A stretch of DNA of 7,602 nt from Alphaproteobacteria bacterium (GCA_028816945.1 JAPPQG010000178.1:1-7602); one strand, 5' to 3'; positions 1 to 6,822 are shown, counted from the stretch's first letter. Notes: generated by a model not told the origin, from the letters alone. A program made the numbers and translations.

Positions 1-1819
1 CAGCAATAGCCGAAGCGGTTGCTTGACTAACTTCCGAATATTCAGTATCTAACCAAGAGGCATTACCAAACCATGAAAAATACTCATTAATTTGACCTGA
101 TAATTCGGCTTCTAGACCTGCTACTTCAACCTCTTCTACATTAAAGCGGGTAAAGCCGCGACCGGGCAGTGTGGCTGCTAATTGCAAATCATCATAAGTA
201 TTCATAAAATAGGTTAAATTGACGCGCACATTTTCAAATTCGGAACGTATGCCCAGTTCAATCGTTGCCAATTCTTCCTCATCCACAGCTGCATAGCAAG
301 CACCACGAGCGAAATTTGGTAGACAATCAGGTGACCACCCGCCACTTTTGAAGCCTGTTGAATAGGACACAAAAGCCATCAGATCATCAGTGAAATTATG
401 GTCTACTGCAATGCGATAGCTGGTATTTTCAAATTCCCCACTGGGGTCATAAAAACATTCGGGCCAATTATCACAAGCTGCCCGCATACCTGCTGGAACA
501 GAAGCAGGAGCAGCATCGCCAATTTCGCTATCCGGGTTTCCGAAAATAGACATAGTAGTTGTGCCGATAAAATCTTTTTCTTCATCTGTATAGCGCACGC
601 CCCCCGATAGGGTTGTTGCATCTGTTATATCAAATTTCACCTGCCCAAAGAATGCTTGCGCTGTCGTATCCATATCATATGTGTCGGCATTAAAGAAAGT
701 ATTTGTCAAATAAATATCTTCCTCATAATAATAAATACCACCGACCCAATTTAAGCGGCCGTCATAATTAGATGAGAAAATAAGTTCATGGGTCATCTGC
801 TCTTGATCGGTTTTCTGTGTATATGCAAAACCAACTGCACCTTCTAAATCATCTTCTAGCTCCCGCCATCCCGTTAGCCATTTGACTGACACATTGCCTA
901 TGTCACCAGCAACAGAAAAGGTTAAGCCTTGTTGCTCGACTGTACTTCGATAATCCGTTGAATCGACAACCCGAAAAATATCATTGTAAGTCTCTGTCCC
1001 CGTAGCACTAACAGGCTTGCCCTTATAAGGGGTTTGGGGAATTGGGTCGCTATCATCAGTTGTTTTATCAAAGGCTACAAAAATTTCCCAATCATTCGCT
1101 GTTTGATGCATAAAAGAAAGGCGCGCGGCGGCTAAATCTTTTTCCCCAATATCACGGTCTGCGCCATTAAATTCTTGCGTAAAATGCCCGTCAGCATTTT
1201 TCGTTAAAACAGCTATGCCAAAGGCTGTATTCTCGCTCAAACTACCATTGATACTTGCCTTCATTTCAATATGTTCATCATCGCCATAGGCGAAAGACAC
1301 GCTAGAAGAGGTTTCCCCCGGCATAGGGCGTTTAGAGGTCAGTTTAATTGCGCCGCCATTTGTGTTGCGGCCATAAAGTGTGCCTTGCGGCCCACGCAAA
1401 ACCTCCACCGATTGCAAATCTAGCAAGTCTAGCAAAGCACCTGTTTGGCGGCCAAGATAGACGCCATCTACATAAATACCAACCGCAGGGTCGGCCGTTG
1501 GGCGACTTTCATCCTCCCCAACACCCCGCAAGAATATGCGCGCCCCGCTTGCCGTGCCTGTATTTGTAGCAATAGAAATGCTCGGCACAGAGGCTTGCAA
1601 ATCAGCAATATTTTCAATTTGGCGTGTTTCAAAATCCTCAGGCGTGAGGGCTGTCACAGCCACTGGCACATCTTGCAGATTGGCTTCGCGCCGTTCAGCC
1701 GTGACTACAATTTCATCTAATTGTGCCGCAACTGGTAAAATAGTAGCGGGTAAAATAAATACCGCAAGCCCTATCACAGAGCTCGTTGCAAGTTGGAAAA
1801 TATGTTTCATCAATTTCAT
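1..1819 (-). CDS. TonB-dependent receptor, 3' end missing (second copy of a tandem pair)
   Basis: The first 606 residues of an outer-membrane active-transport receptor read without a stop from an ATG at 1819 to the window edge. Compared with its 740-residue neighbour, about 140 C-terminal residues are missing. A signal peptide (hydrophobic residues about 15-30, likely cleavage after Ala32) is followed by a TonB box DEIVVTA at 35-41. A plug domain ends with the conserved VEVLRGPQGTLYGRN stretch (138-152), and beta-barrel strands follow. The start is fixed by AAGGAG seven bases upstream; a second Met at codon 4 is too far from it. From QLDEIVV to the end of the plug, 121 of 137 residues match the upstream gene, so this is a tandem duplicate. 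Cysteines occur as two pairs (449/455 and 499/508) in predicted surface loops. The 72-base gap suggests co-transcription with the upstream copy. The ligand cannot be told from the sequence; an iron chelate or other bulky nutrient is the family norm. Confidence 0.93.
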   Translation of the reverse strand, partial: MKLMKHIFQLATSSVIGLAVFILPATILPVAAQLDEIVVTAERREANLQDVPVAVTALTPEDFETRQIENIADLQASVPSISIATNTGTASGARIFLRGVGEDESRPTADPAVGIYVDGVYLGRQTGALLDLLDLQSVEVLRGPQGTLYGRNTNGGAIKLTSKRPMPGETSSSVSFAYGDDEHIEMKASINGSLSENTAFGIAVLTKNADGHFTQEFNGADRDIGEKDLAAARLSFMHQTANDWEIFVAFDKTTDDSDPIPQTPYKGKPVSATGTETYNDIFRVVDSTDYRSTVEQQGLTFSVAGDIGNVSVKWLTGWRELEDDLEGAVGFAYTQKTDQEQMTHELIFSSNYDGRLNWVGGIYYYEEDIYLTNTFFNADTYDMDTTAQAFFGQVKFDITDATTLSGGVRYTDEEKDFIGTTTMSIFGNPDSEIGDAAPASVPAGMRAACDNWPECFYDPSGEFENTSYRIAVDHNFTDDLMAFVSYSTGFKSGGWSPDCLPNFARGACYAAVDEEELATIELGIRSEFENVRVNLTYFMNTYDDLQLAATLPGRGFTRFNVEEVEVAGLEAELSGQINEYFSWFGNASWLDTEYSEVSQATASAIA

Positions 1820-1826
1820 AAGCTTA

Positions 1827-1832
1827 CTCCTT
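1827..1832 (-). promoter_or_regulatory. Ribosome binding site AAGGAG
   Basis: AAGGAG on the minus strand lies seven bases before the ATG at 1819. It selects that codon over the in-frame Met three codons later. Confidence 0.8.
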
Positions 1833-1838
1833 ATTATT

Positions 1839-1882
1839 GCTAAAATGCTAAATGTTAAAAGGTTAAATGTTAAATGTTAAAC
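1839..1882 (-). repeat. Short tandem repeat of about 7 bases between the two receptor genes
   Basis: Six adjacent units, read on the plus strand as GCTAAAAT, GCTAAAT, GTTAAAAG, GTTAAAT, GTTAAAT and GTTAAAC, fill most of the 72-base gap between the receptors. The unit is 7 bases with occasional 8-base variants. The array begins 9 bases after the upstream stop codon and ends 6 bases before the Shine-Dalgarno site of the downstream gene. It would lie in the mRNA leader of the second receptor as an unstructured U/A-rich tract. A change in unit number could alter spacing or translation, but that is inference. Confidence 0.75.
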
Positions 1883-1891
1883 AATTTACGG

Positions 1892-4114
1892 TTAAAAATT
1901 AGCCGATATGGTTAGGCCAAAAGTGGCTGGATCGCCGGCAAAAACAACACCGGGGGACCCGCTAGCCGAAGTCCCTGTCAAACCAGCGCGGTTATATTCC
2001 TCATCGGTTATATTTTTACCCCATAGGGTAATCCCCCACAAATCATCCTCATCTGTCCATTTAATGCGGCCATCGAGAAGGGTTGTTTCCTCCCGCATAA
2101 CGGCGCCGGGGTTGGCGAGCAGATTAAAACTATCATCTTCATGGGCGACTTGCATTGAGAATTGAAAATTGCGCGCCCCAATGGATTGTTCATAAACAAA
2201 GCCCACTGTTAAACTAAATTCAGGTGCATTTTTAATTTTCAAGCCTTTCGCGCAAGATTCTCTATCTGCTTCTGCGACAGCCGCACAAGTCGCTAAGCCC
2301 GACGGGTCGATTGTCAAAGCCCCTATAGCTACATCATTCAATTCTTCATATTCGCCATCAAACCAAGCCGCATTGCCATAAAAGCCGAAATTTTCATTAA
2401 CTTGCCCAGAAAATTCAGCCTCTAAACCCTGCATAGATGCTTCTGGTATAGTGAACCGCGTAAAACCACCGTGTGGAGGCGTGCCGCCCACTTGCAGATT
2501 CTCATAAGCGTTATTGTAATAGGTCACATTCAGGCGCATATTGCCGAATTCGGAACGCACGCCCAATTCAAAAGTCTCTAACTCTTCCTCATCCACAGAC
2601 GCATAGCAAGTCGAATTACAATCAGGCGACCACCCGCCGCTTTTGAAGCCCGTTGCAAAAGTGGCAAATACCATCACATCATCGGTGAGATTATGGTCGA
2701 CGCCCACACGATAGCTGGTATTTTCAAATTCAGGGGCTGTGAGATATAGGGAATCGTTTGCTTCTTTCCCTTTACGATAACCAGCAGGCAGACCTTCTCG
2801 TGAGCGGGGCATTAATGTATTTTGGTCTCCATCTCTGCCCGCATTTACACCGATAAAGTCTTTTTCCTCTTCTGTATAGCGCACGCCAGCTGTTAATGTG
2901 GTTTGCTCTGTTACATCAAATTTCGCCTGTCCAAAGAGGGCTTGCGCTGTCGTTTCTATATCATATTTATCGTCAAAATAAAATTGGGCGGCCATATCAA
3001 TTTCTTCTTCATAATAATAGACGCCACCAATCCAATTAAAAATGCCTTCATAATTAGATGAGAAAACAAGTTCATGGCTTGTTTGTTCTTGGTCGGTGTT
3101 TTGGAAAAATGGGAAAGCAATGCGGGACACAAGGTCATCTTCTAAACTGCGCCAGCCGCTTAACCATTTTACATCCAAGCTGCCAATTTCACCAGAGGCA
3201 ATAAAAGTTAGCCCGTCTTGTTCGACTTCACTACTATATTCAGTCGTGTCGCCCTCTTCCAATGTGAATATGTCCTGTATGCCATTTTTGCCCTTATAAG
3301 GTGTTTGTGGCGTTGGGTCGCTATCATCGCGGGTCATGTCATAGGCGGCGAAAATCTCCCACCCATTTTCCATTTCATGCAATAAAGAAAAGCGGGCGGC
3401 GGTTAAATCATCCCCGCCAACATCCCTGCCTTGTTGCGTGAAATAGCCATCATGGCGATTGCTTAATGCGGCTATGGAAATGGCTGTACGCTCGCCCATG
3501 CTCACACTCACACTGCCCTTCATATTTTGTCTGCCGTCTGAGCCAACAGTGAGTTCCGCCTTACCAAAATTTTCACCCGGCACAGGGCGTTTTGAGGTCA
3601 ATTTAATTGCGCCACCATTTGTGTTGCGGCCATATAGTGTGCCTTGCGGGCCGCGCAAAACCTCTACAGATTCTAAATCTAGCAAATTCATTAAAGCCCC
3701 TGTTTGGCGACCAAGATAAACACCATCGACATAAATACCAACAGCAGGGTCGGTTGTTGGGCGGGCTTCATCCTCCCCAACGCCCCGTAAGAATATGCGC
3801 GCCCCGCTTGCCGTGCCAACATTATTGCCAATAGAAATACTTGGCACAGAGGATTGCAAATCAGCAATATCGGTAATTTGGCGCGTGGCAAAATCGCTTG
3901 GCGTAAGGGCGGTAATGGCAACAGGCACATCTTGCAAATTGGCTTCTTGGCGTTCAGCCGTGACAACAATTTCATCTAATTGTGCGCTAACGGGTGAAAC
4001 TGTGGCGGGCAAAATAAATGCCATAAGCGCGCCCATAGAGATGGTCGCAAGCCCCAAGAGCCTCTTATGGCTTGCCTTATTTGTTAGGTGCAAAATATTG
4101 TCCGCAAATCTCAT
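1892..4114 (-). CDS. TonB-dependent outer-membrane receptor, complete
   Basis: A complete 740-residue receptor that would import a ligand across the outer membrane using energy from TonB-ExbBD. It has a long charged n-region, a hydrophobic stretch at about 19-36, a likely signal peptidase site after Ala44 (VSA/QLDE) and a TonB box DEIVVTA at 47-53. The plug (about 58-177) carries the family signature VEVLRGPQGTLYGRN at 150-164. Barrel strands follow, including GVRYTEEEKDF (410-420), ATGFKSGGWSPD (487-498) and WGKNITDEEY (698-707). The protein ends in Phe, the usual barrel-assembly signal. Its only four cysteines form two close pairs (499/503 and 610/621) in predicted surface loops. AAAGGAGG five bases upstream supports the start. 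No TonB-box mutation, frameshift or N-terminal signalling domain is seen, so it is not a FecA-type transducer. Substrate unknown. It is the first gene after the 437-base control region and probably drives its paralogue downstream. Confidence 0.96.
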   Translation of the reverse strand: MRFADNILHLTNKASHKRLLGLATISMGALMAFILPATVSPVSAQLDEIVVTAERQEANLQDVPVAITALTPSDFATRQITDIADLQSSVPSISIGNNVGTASGARIFLRGVGEDEARPTTDPAVGIYVDGVYLGRQTGALMNLLDLESVEVLRGPQGTLYGRNTNGGAIKLTSKRPVPGENFGKAELTVGSDGRQNMKGSVSVSMGERTAISIAALSNRHDGYFTQQGRDVGGDDLTAARFSLLHEMENGWEIFAAYDMTRDDSDPTPQTPYKGKNGIQDIFTLEEGDTTEYSSEVEQDGLTFIASGEIGSLDVKWLSGWRSLEDDLVSRIAFPFFQNTDQEQTSHELVFSSNYEGIFNWIGGVYYYEEEIDMAAQFYFDDKYDIETTAQALFGQAKFDVTEQTTLTAGVRYTEEEKDFIGVNAGRDGDQNTLMPRSREGLPAGYRKGKEANDSLYLTAPEFENTSYRVGVDHNLTDDVMVFATFATGFKSGGWSPDCNSTCYASVDEEELETFELGVRSEFGNMRLNVTYYNNAYENLQVGGTPPHGGFTRFTIPEASMQGLEAEFSGQVNENFGFYGNAAWFDGEYEELNDVAIGALTIDPSGLATCAAVAEADRESCAKGLKIKNAPEFSLTVGFVYEQSIGARNFQFSMQVAHEDDSFNLLANPGAVMREETTLLDGRIKWTDEDDLWGITLWGKNITDEEYNRAGLTGTSASGSPGVVFAGDPATFGLTISANF

Positions 4115-4119
4115 AATAT

Positions 4120-4127
4120 CCTCCTTT
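4120..4127 (-). promoter_or_regulatory. Strong ribosome binding site AAAGGAGG
   Basis: AAAGGAGG ends five bases before the ATG at 4114 and is close to a perfect anti-16S match. It fixes the receptor start and suggests high translation. Confidence 0.85.
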
Positions 4128-4169
4128 GGATATTTTATTCTCTGTCTATTTCATTTCATTCATTTACAT

Positions 4170-4205
4170 TATTTTCGAACGCATACTTATATTTTCAAAC
4201 GCATA
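4170..4205 (-). promoter_or_regulatory. 16-bp direct repeat, period 20, likely operator
   Basis: On the minus strand TATGCGTTTGAAAATA is followed by a 4-base gap and TATGCGTTCGAAAATA: 15 of 16 bases match with a period of 20 bp. Two full helical turns would place both copies on the same face of the DNA, as for two bound regulator units. The pair lies 56-91 bases before the receptor start and overlaps the best promoter candidate, which suits a repressor or a response-regulator site. The binding protein is not identifiable from this window. Confidence 0.6.
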
Positions 4206-4215
4206 TTGAAAACAA
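4186..4215 (-). promoter_or_regulatory. Candidate sigma-70 promoter for the receptor pair
   Basis: TTGTTT (4215-4210) and TATAAG (4191-4186) are separated by 18 bases, which would start transcription near 4179 and give a leader of about 65 bases. Both boxes are imperfect and the region is AT-rich, so chance matches are easy. The overlap with the direct repeat adds some support. Confidence 0.35.
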
Positions 4216-4325
4216 CCTACTATCCGCTTCGTTCCCACAACTCGCTATTCGTAACTTGTCTTATCAATATAACAACTTGTAATGCCTGATTCGGCTAGTG
4301 CAAATTAAAAATTAACACTTTGTCA

Positions 4326-4380
4326 CATATTTCCCGCATCTGTTGCAGATTTGCAACAATCCCGCAAACCCGCAAATATG
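4326..4380. promoter_or_regulatory. Nested inverted repeat with CCCGCA boxes
   Basis: The centre is a perfect 7-bp inverted repeat, TGTTGCA-GATT-TGCAACA (4341-4358). It is flanked by outer arms CATATTT (4326-4332) and AAATATG (4374-4380). Between the arms are three direct copies of CCCGCA at 4333, 4361 and 4369. The 18-bp core has the size and symmetry of a dimeric repressor site; it could instead fold as a hairpin in the metC 3' transcript. It lies about 210-265 bases before the receptor start, so it would act as an upstream site. Confidence 0.5.
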
Positions 4381-4453
4381 GCTAGTCATGCGACCATATC
4401 CCATTTTGCCCTGTTTTCAGCCATTTTGGGCTAAAAAGCCTAGTTTATCTCCC

Positions 4454-4559
4454 TAATTTGCTTTCTAATTTGCGCTCCTAATTTGCTCCCTGATTTGCCG
4501 CCGCTCCTAATTTGCCGCCGCCCATAATTGCCCCTTGATTTGCGCCTGCCCCTAATTCG
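4454..4559. repeat. Degenerate tandem array of TAATTTGC units after metC
   Basis: Eight copies of TAATTTGC or a close variant start at 4454, 4466, 4479, 4491, 4508, 4525, 4536 and 4553. They are separated by pyrimidine- and CCG-rich linkers, so the start-to-start spacing is 11-13 or 17 bases. Units 1, 2, 3 and 5 are exact; 4 and 7 read TGATTTGC; 6 lacks one T; 8 is TAATTCG and overlaps the metC stop codon. The array runs from that stop into the 3' region of the transcript. Units are too short and spacing too uneven for CRISPR. It looks like a slippage-derived array, with no known function that I can name. Confidence 0.7.
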
Positions 4560-5754
4560 TTGCAGTGAGTCGTTCTAGCCCTTCTTGTAGGTCTTGTTGC
4601 AATTCTTGGGCGTCTTCAAGCCCGATATGCAGGCGTAGCAGGCGGGCGCCTGCTTGCCCGCGCTGTTCGCAAAACTTTGCGATACGGGGCGTATCAAAGG
4701 GGACAATCAAGCTTTCATAACCACCCCAACTATAGCCAATTTTGAAAAAGCGCATGGTGTCAATCATGGCGGCAATCGCCTCATCGCTACAAGGTTCAAG
4801 CAGAATAGAAAACAGCCCGCTTGCGCCTAGAAAGTCGCGTTGCCAAAGCGCATGCCCCGCCGCTTCTGGCAAAGCGGGATATAAAACCTCGCACACGGCA
4901 GGCTGTTCGCTTAACCATTGCGCCACATGCAAAGCGTTTGCCATATGTTGTTGCAAGCGCACAGGCAAAGTCCGCAAGCCCCGCAAGGCAAGATAAATAT
5001 CATCGGGCGCGGCACATAGGCCAAATAGGCGGTGGTGCTGTTTTAACTTGTCATATAGTTCGGCAGTGGCTGTCACAGTGCCAAGCATGGCGTCCGAATG
5101 GCCGACAATATATTTTGTTGCCGCTTGAATCGATATATCCACGCCCTGTTGGAGCGGCTTAAAAAAGAGGGGCGTTGCCCATGTATTATCCATTAAGACA
5201 ACTGCGCCGCGGGCATGGGCGGCCGCACTTATTGCTGGTATATCTTGTATATCCATTGTAATGGAGCCGGGGCTTTCAACAAAAACGGCCGCTGTTTTAT
5301 CCGTTATCTGTTCGCTAAGCGCGGCCCCTATGGCGGGGTCATAATAATCAACCACAACGCCCATTTGCGCGAGGTAAGAGTCGCAAAATTGCCTTGTTGG
5401 CCCATAGACACTATCGGTCACTAATATATGGTCGTTCGGGCGCACAACAGCAATCAAAGCCAAAACACAAGCCGACAGACCCGAAGGCGTTAAAAAACTG
5501 CCCGCCCCGCCCTCTAAACAGGCTATGCTATCTGTTAAGGCTTGACTGGTTGGGGTGGCAAAGCGGCCATAAGTATAGGGCGCTGAGTCGGGGAGGGTTT
5601 TGAGCGTCTCATAACTATCGAATAAAATGGTCGAGGCGTGATAGACGGGCGGATTGACAGCCCCTATGAAAGCCTTTGCATCGCGGCCAAGCGTGGTTGC
5701 CAAACTCGCATCGCTTATCTTTGTTTTAGATTTTGTTTTTTTATCCCGTGCCAT
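4552..5754 (-). CDS. metC: Cystathionine beta-lyase (MetC type)
   Basis: A 400-residue cytoplasmic PLP enzyme of the Cys/Met metabolism family that cleaves cystathionine to homocysteine, pyruvate and ammonia, the penultimate step of transsulfuration to methionine. Length matches E. coli MetC (about 395). Lys214 in AATKYIVGHSD is the PLP Schiff-base lysine and Asp189 in MDNTWATP binds the pyridine nitrogen. Tyr62 and Arg64 (YGR) contact phosphate from the partner subunit, Tyr117 corresponds to the active-site Tyr, and Arg374 in RLHIGLED binds the substrate carboxylate. SWGGYESL (342-349) and ESPGSITM (160-167) favour MetC over MetB or methionine gamma-lyase. The N-terminus has an unusual Lys-rich lead (five Lys in residues 5-12). 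No convincing Shine-Dalgarno precedes the ATG, and no other in-frame Met lies near it. It lies 89 bases after the DUF1838 gene. Activity on other C-S substrates is known for the family. Confidence 0.93.
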   Translation of the reverse strand: MARDKKTKSKTKISDASLATTLGRDAKAFIGAVNPPVYHASTILFDSYETLKTLPDSAPYTYGRFATPTSQALTDSIACLEGGAGSFLTPSGLSACVLALIAVVRPNDHILVTDSVYGPTRQFCDSYLAQMGVVVDYYDPAIGAALSEQITDKTAAVFVESPGSITMDIQDIPAISAAAHARGAVVLMDNTWATPLFFKPLQQGVDISIQAATKYIVGHSDAMLGTVTATAELYDKLKQHHRLFGLCAAPDDIYLALRGLRTLPVRLQQHMANALHVAQWLSEQPAVCEVLYPALPEAAGHALWQRDFLGASGLFSILLEPCSDEAIAAMIDTMRFFKIGYSWGGYESLIVPFDTPRIAKFCEQRGQAGARLLRLHIGLEDAQELQQDLQEGLERLTATN

Positions 5755-5759
5755 GCCTA

Positions 5760-5790
5760 GCCATTAGCGCGTTTTGCGCAACTCGTCAAG
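5760..5790 (-). promoter_or_regulatory. Possible metC promoter, leaderless arrangement
   Basis: TTGACG (5789-5784), five of six bases of the -35 consensus, is the last copy of the upstream tandem repeat. The best -10 candidates are GCTAAT after 15 bases and TAATGG after 17, both poor. Either would start transcription at or within a few bases of the metC ATG, giving a leaderless mRNA. That would fit the missing Shine-Dalgarno site. This is inference from spacing. Confidence 0.25.
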
Positions 5791-5827
5791 TAAGGGGGGC
5801 GTCAAATAAGGGGGCGTCAAGTAAGCG
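5784..5827. repeat. Tandem repeat of 15-16 bases upstream of metC
   Basis: Nearly three copies on the plus strand: CGTCAAGTAAGGGGGG (5784), CGTCAAATAAGGGGG (5800) and CGTCAAGTAAGCG (5815, partial). They differ by one A/G change and by G-tract length. On the transcribed strand each copy contains TTGACG followed, in two copies, by a run of five or six C. The array fills half of the 89-base gap between the DUF1838 stop and the metC start. Confidence 0.8.
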
Positions 5828-5843
5828 AATCGTGCGCCGTGGC

Positions 5844-6800
5844 TTAATGCCCGCCTCGTTTTAGTTTTTCGCCTTCTATCTGCTTGCCGAATACCGTCCA
5901 ACTGGTTTCATTTTTGCGCTTATCATCCATTGGCGGTGGCATTTTATATTTTGGCGCAACTTCATTGATATATGTTTTTAGCACATCGGATAGAGCGTCA
6001 AAATTTTCCACCTTATAGCTGACCGCATGGGCATAAAGCAGGCCTTCGCGCCCTTGCATTTCCATCCATGGCAAATAGGCAGATAGGCGTGACCAGCCAC
6101 CGCCTCGAACTGAGCTTGTGTCTGTTTTTTCATCCAATAAATCATCCAATGCACCAAAAGAGGAGAACATTTCCACTGCATGATAAGCACCACCCACATA
6201 ACGTTGATAATCACCCTGCAAGACATTGTGATAAAATAGCGGCACAGTCAGCAAATTATACCAAGAATCTTCGGTCGTCTTTAATGGCCATGAAAAAGCG
6301 GGCTTGCCTGCTTCTGTGCGCGGGAAAAAAGTGCCAAAATTAACAGGGTCATTAGCGACATGGAGAACTTGCACTTCCCGCCCAAGCCATGGATTGAGCC
6401 ATTTATCTAGCCGCTTATTTGTTTTTGGGTCGAGATAAAGCATAATCTCACGGCTGACAATTTTTACCCCTTTGCCCTTTTTGCCACCATCTACAGTGTC
6501 ACATTGGCGGATATTCATGCCCTGTAAGTTGAATAATTTTTTATCTGGCGCGCCTTGCCGAAAAGAATAAAGCGACCCTTCCCATGTGTAAATAATGGGC
6601 TTTTTATCAATCAGGGAGCAGGTGTCCTTGCGCCAAGCCGCTAATGCGCCTTCGGGCGTGGAGAGGTCTATTTTTTCAGCGGCCTGTGCTGTTAAACCTG
6701 CTAACAGTGTAACACACACGAGTGTGAAGCACACAATAAAACAAGCCCCTGCAACTAGGCGGGCGTGCTTTGGTCGATAGAGTTGAGAGAATTGAAGCAT
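5844..6800 (-). CDS. Secreted DUF1838 family protein
   Basis: A 318-residue exported protein that I recognise as DUF1838 from several family-like stretches: IDLSTPEGALAAWRK near the mature N-terminus, then YTWEGSLYS, WLNPWLGREVQVLHVANDPVNF and, near the C-terminus, GGWSRLSAYLPWMEM. The family has no established biochemical function that I know of. The ATG at 6812 has no Shine-Dalgarno, whereas GGAG lies six bases before the ATG at 6800, so the shorter form is preferred. Residues about 14-36 are hydrophobic and are followed by TAQA/AEK, a typical signal peptidase I site after residue 40, which points to the periplasm. No lipobox is positioned for lipidation. Only two cysteines remain in the mature part (CSL and QCD), so one disulfide is possible. 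It follows a receptor gene by 87 bases and precedes metC by 89 bases; a role with the receptors is plausible but unproven. Confidence 0.85.
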   Translation of the reverse strand: MLQFSQLYRPKHARLVAGACFIVCFTLVCVTLLAGLTAQAAEKIDLSTPEGALAAWRKDTCSLIDKKPIIYTWEGSLYSFRQGAPDKKLFNLQGMNIRQCDTVDGGKKGKGVKIVSREIMLYLDPKTNKRLDKWLNPWLGREVQVLHVANDPVNFGTFFPRTEAGKPAFSWPLKTTEDSWYNLLTVPLFYHNVLQGDYQRYVGGAYHAVEMFSSFGALDDLLDEKTDTSSVRGGGWSRLSAYLPWMEMQGREGLLYAHAVSYKVENFDALSDVLKTYINEVAPKYKMPPPMDDKRKNETSWTVFGKQIEGEKLKRGGH

Positions 6801-6806
6801 AGCATA

Positions 6807-6810
6807 CTCC
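6807..6810 (-). promoter_or_regulatory. Ribosome binding site deciding the DUF1838 start
   Basis: TGGAG ends six bases before the ATG at 6800 and overlaps the alternative in-frame ATG at 6812. That upstream ATG is preceded only by A/T-rich sequence, so 6800 is the better start. Confidence 0.7.
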
Positions 6811-6822
6811 ATTTGAAAGTTT

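Larger units (their letters stand above)
4115..4551. other. 437-base intergenic control region between metC and the receptor pair
   Basis: No reading frame here looks like a gene. In the direction of transcription it holds a degenerate TAATTTGC array just after the metC stop, two weak competing hairpins near 4419-4440, and a nested palindrome with CCCGCA boxes (4326-4380). It then holds an AT-rich stretch, a candidate promoter overlapped by a 16-bp direct repeat (4170-4205), and an A-rich leader with a strong Shine-Dalgarno site. Its size, when every other gap in the window is under 90 bases, suggests that the receptor pair has its own promoter and regulation. Confidence 0.7.

Noticed and set aside
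403..621. Minus-strand 72-residue frame inside the truncated receptor
   Set aside because: The receptor reading frame runs through this stretch without interruption, so this is an out-of-frame shadow and not evidence of a frameshift.
1348..1880. Plus-strand frames antisense to the receptor plug, with similar counterparts at 3607-4289 that look like a conserved protein pair
   Set aside because: Their similarity follows from the near-identical DNA of the duplicated receptor plugs on the other strand. They have no ribosome binding sites or recognisable domains, and the receptor frames are unmistakable.
4419..4440. Intrinsic terminator of metC
   Set aside because: Two overlapping stems of only 4 bp compete for the same AGCC segment and no U tract follows a strong stem, so I do not call it.
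4454..4559. CRISPR array
   Set aside because: Units are about 8 bases and degenerate, spacing is 11-17 bases, and no cas gene is nearby.
5755..5843. SAM-II-type riboswitch upstream of metC
   Set aside because: The gap is mostly a tandem repeat of 15-16 bases plus one weak GCGC stem. I cannot see a SAM-II pseudoknot arrangement or its conserved core. A covariance-model scan would settle it.
5844..6812. Lipoprotein signal in the DUF1838 protein
   Set aside because: Cysteines near the N-terminus lie before or inside the hydrophobic stretch and not after a lipobox; a TAQA/AEK type I site fits better.
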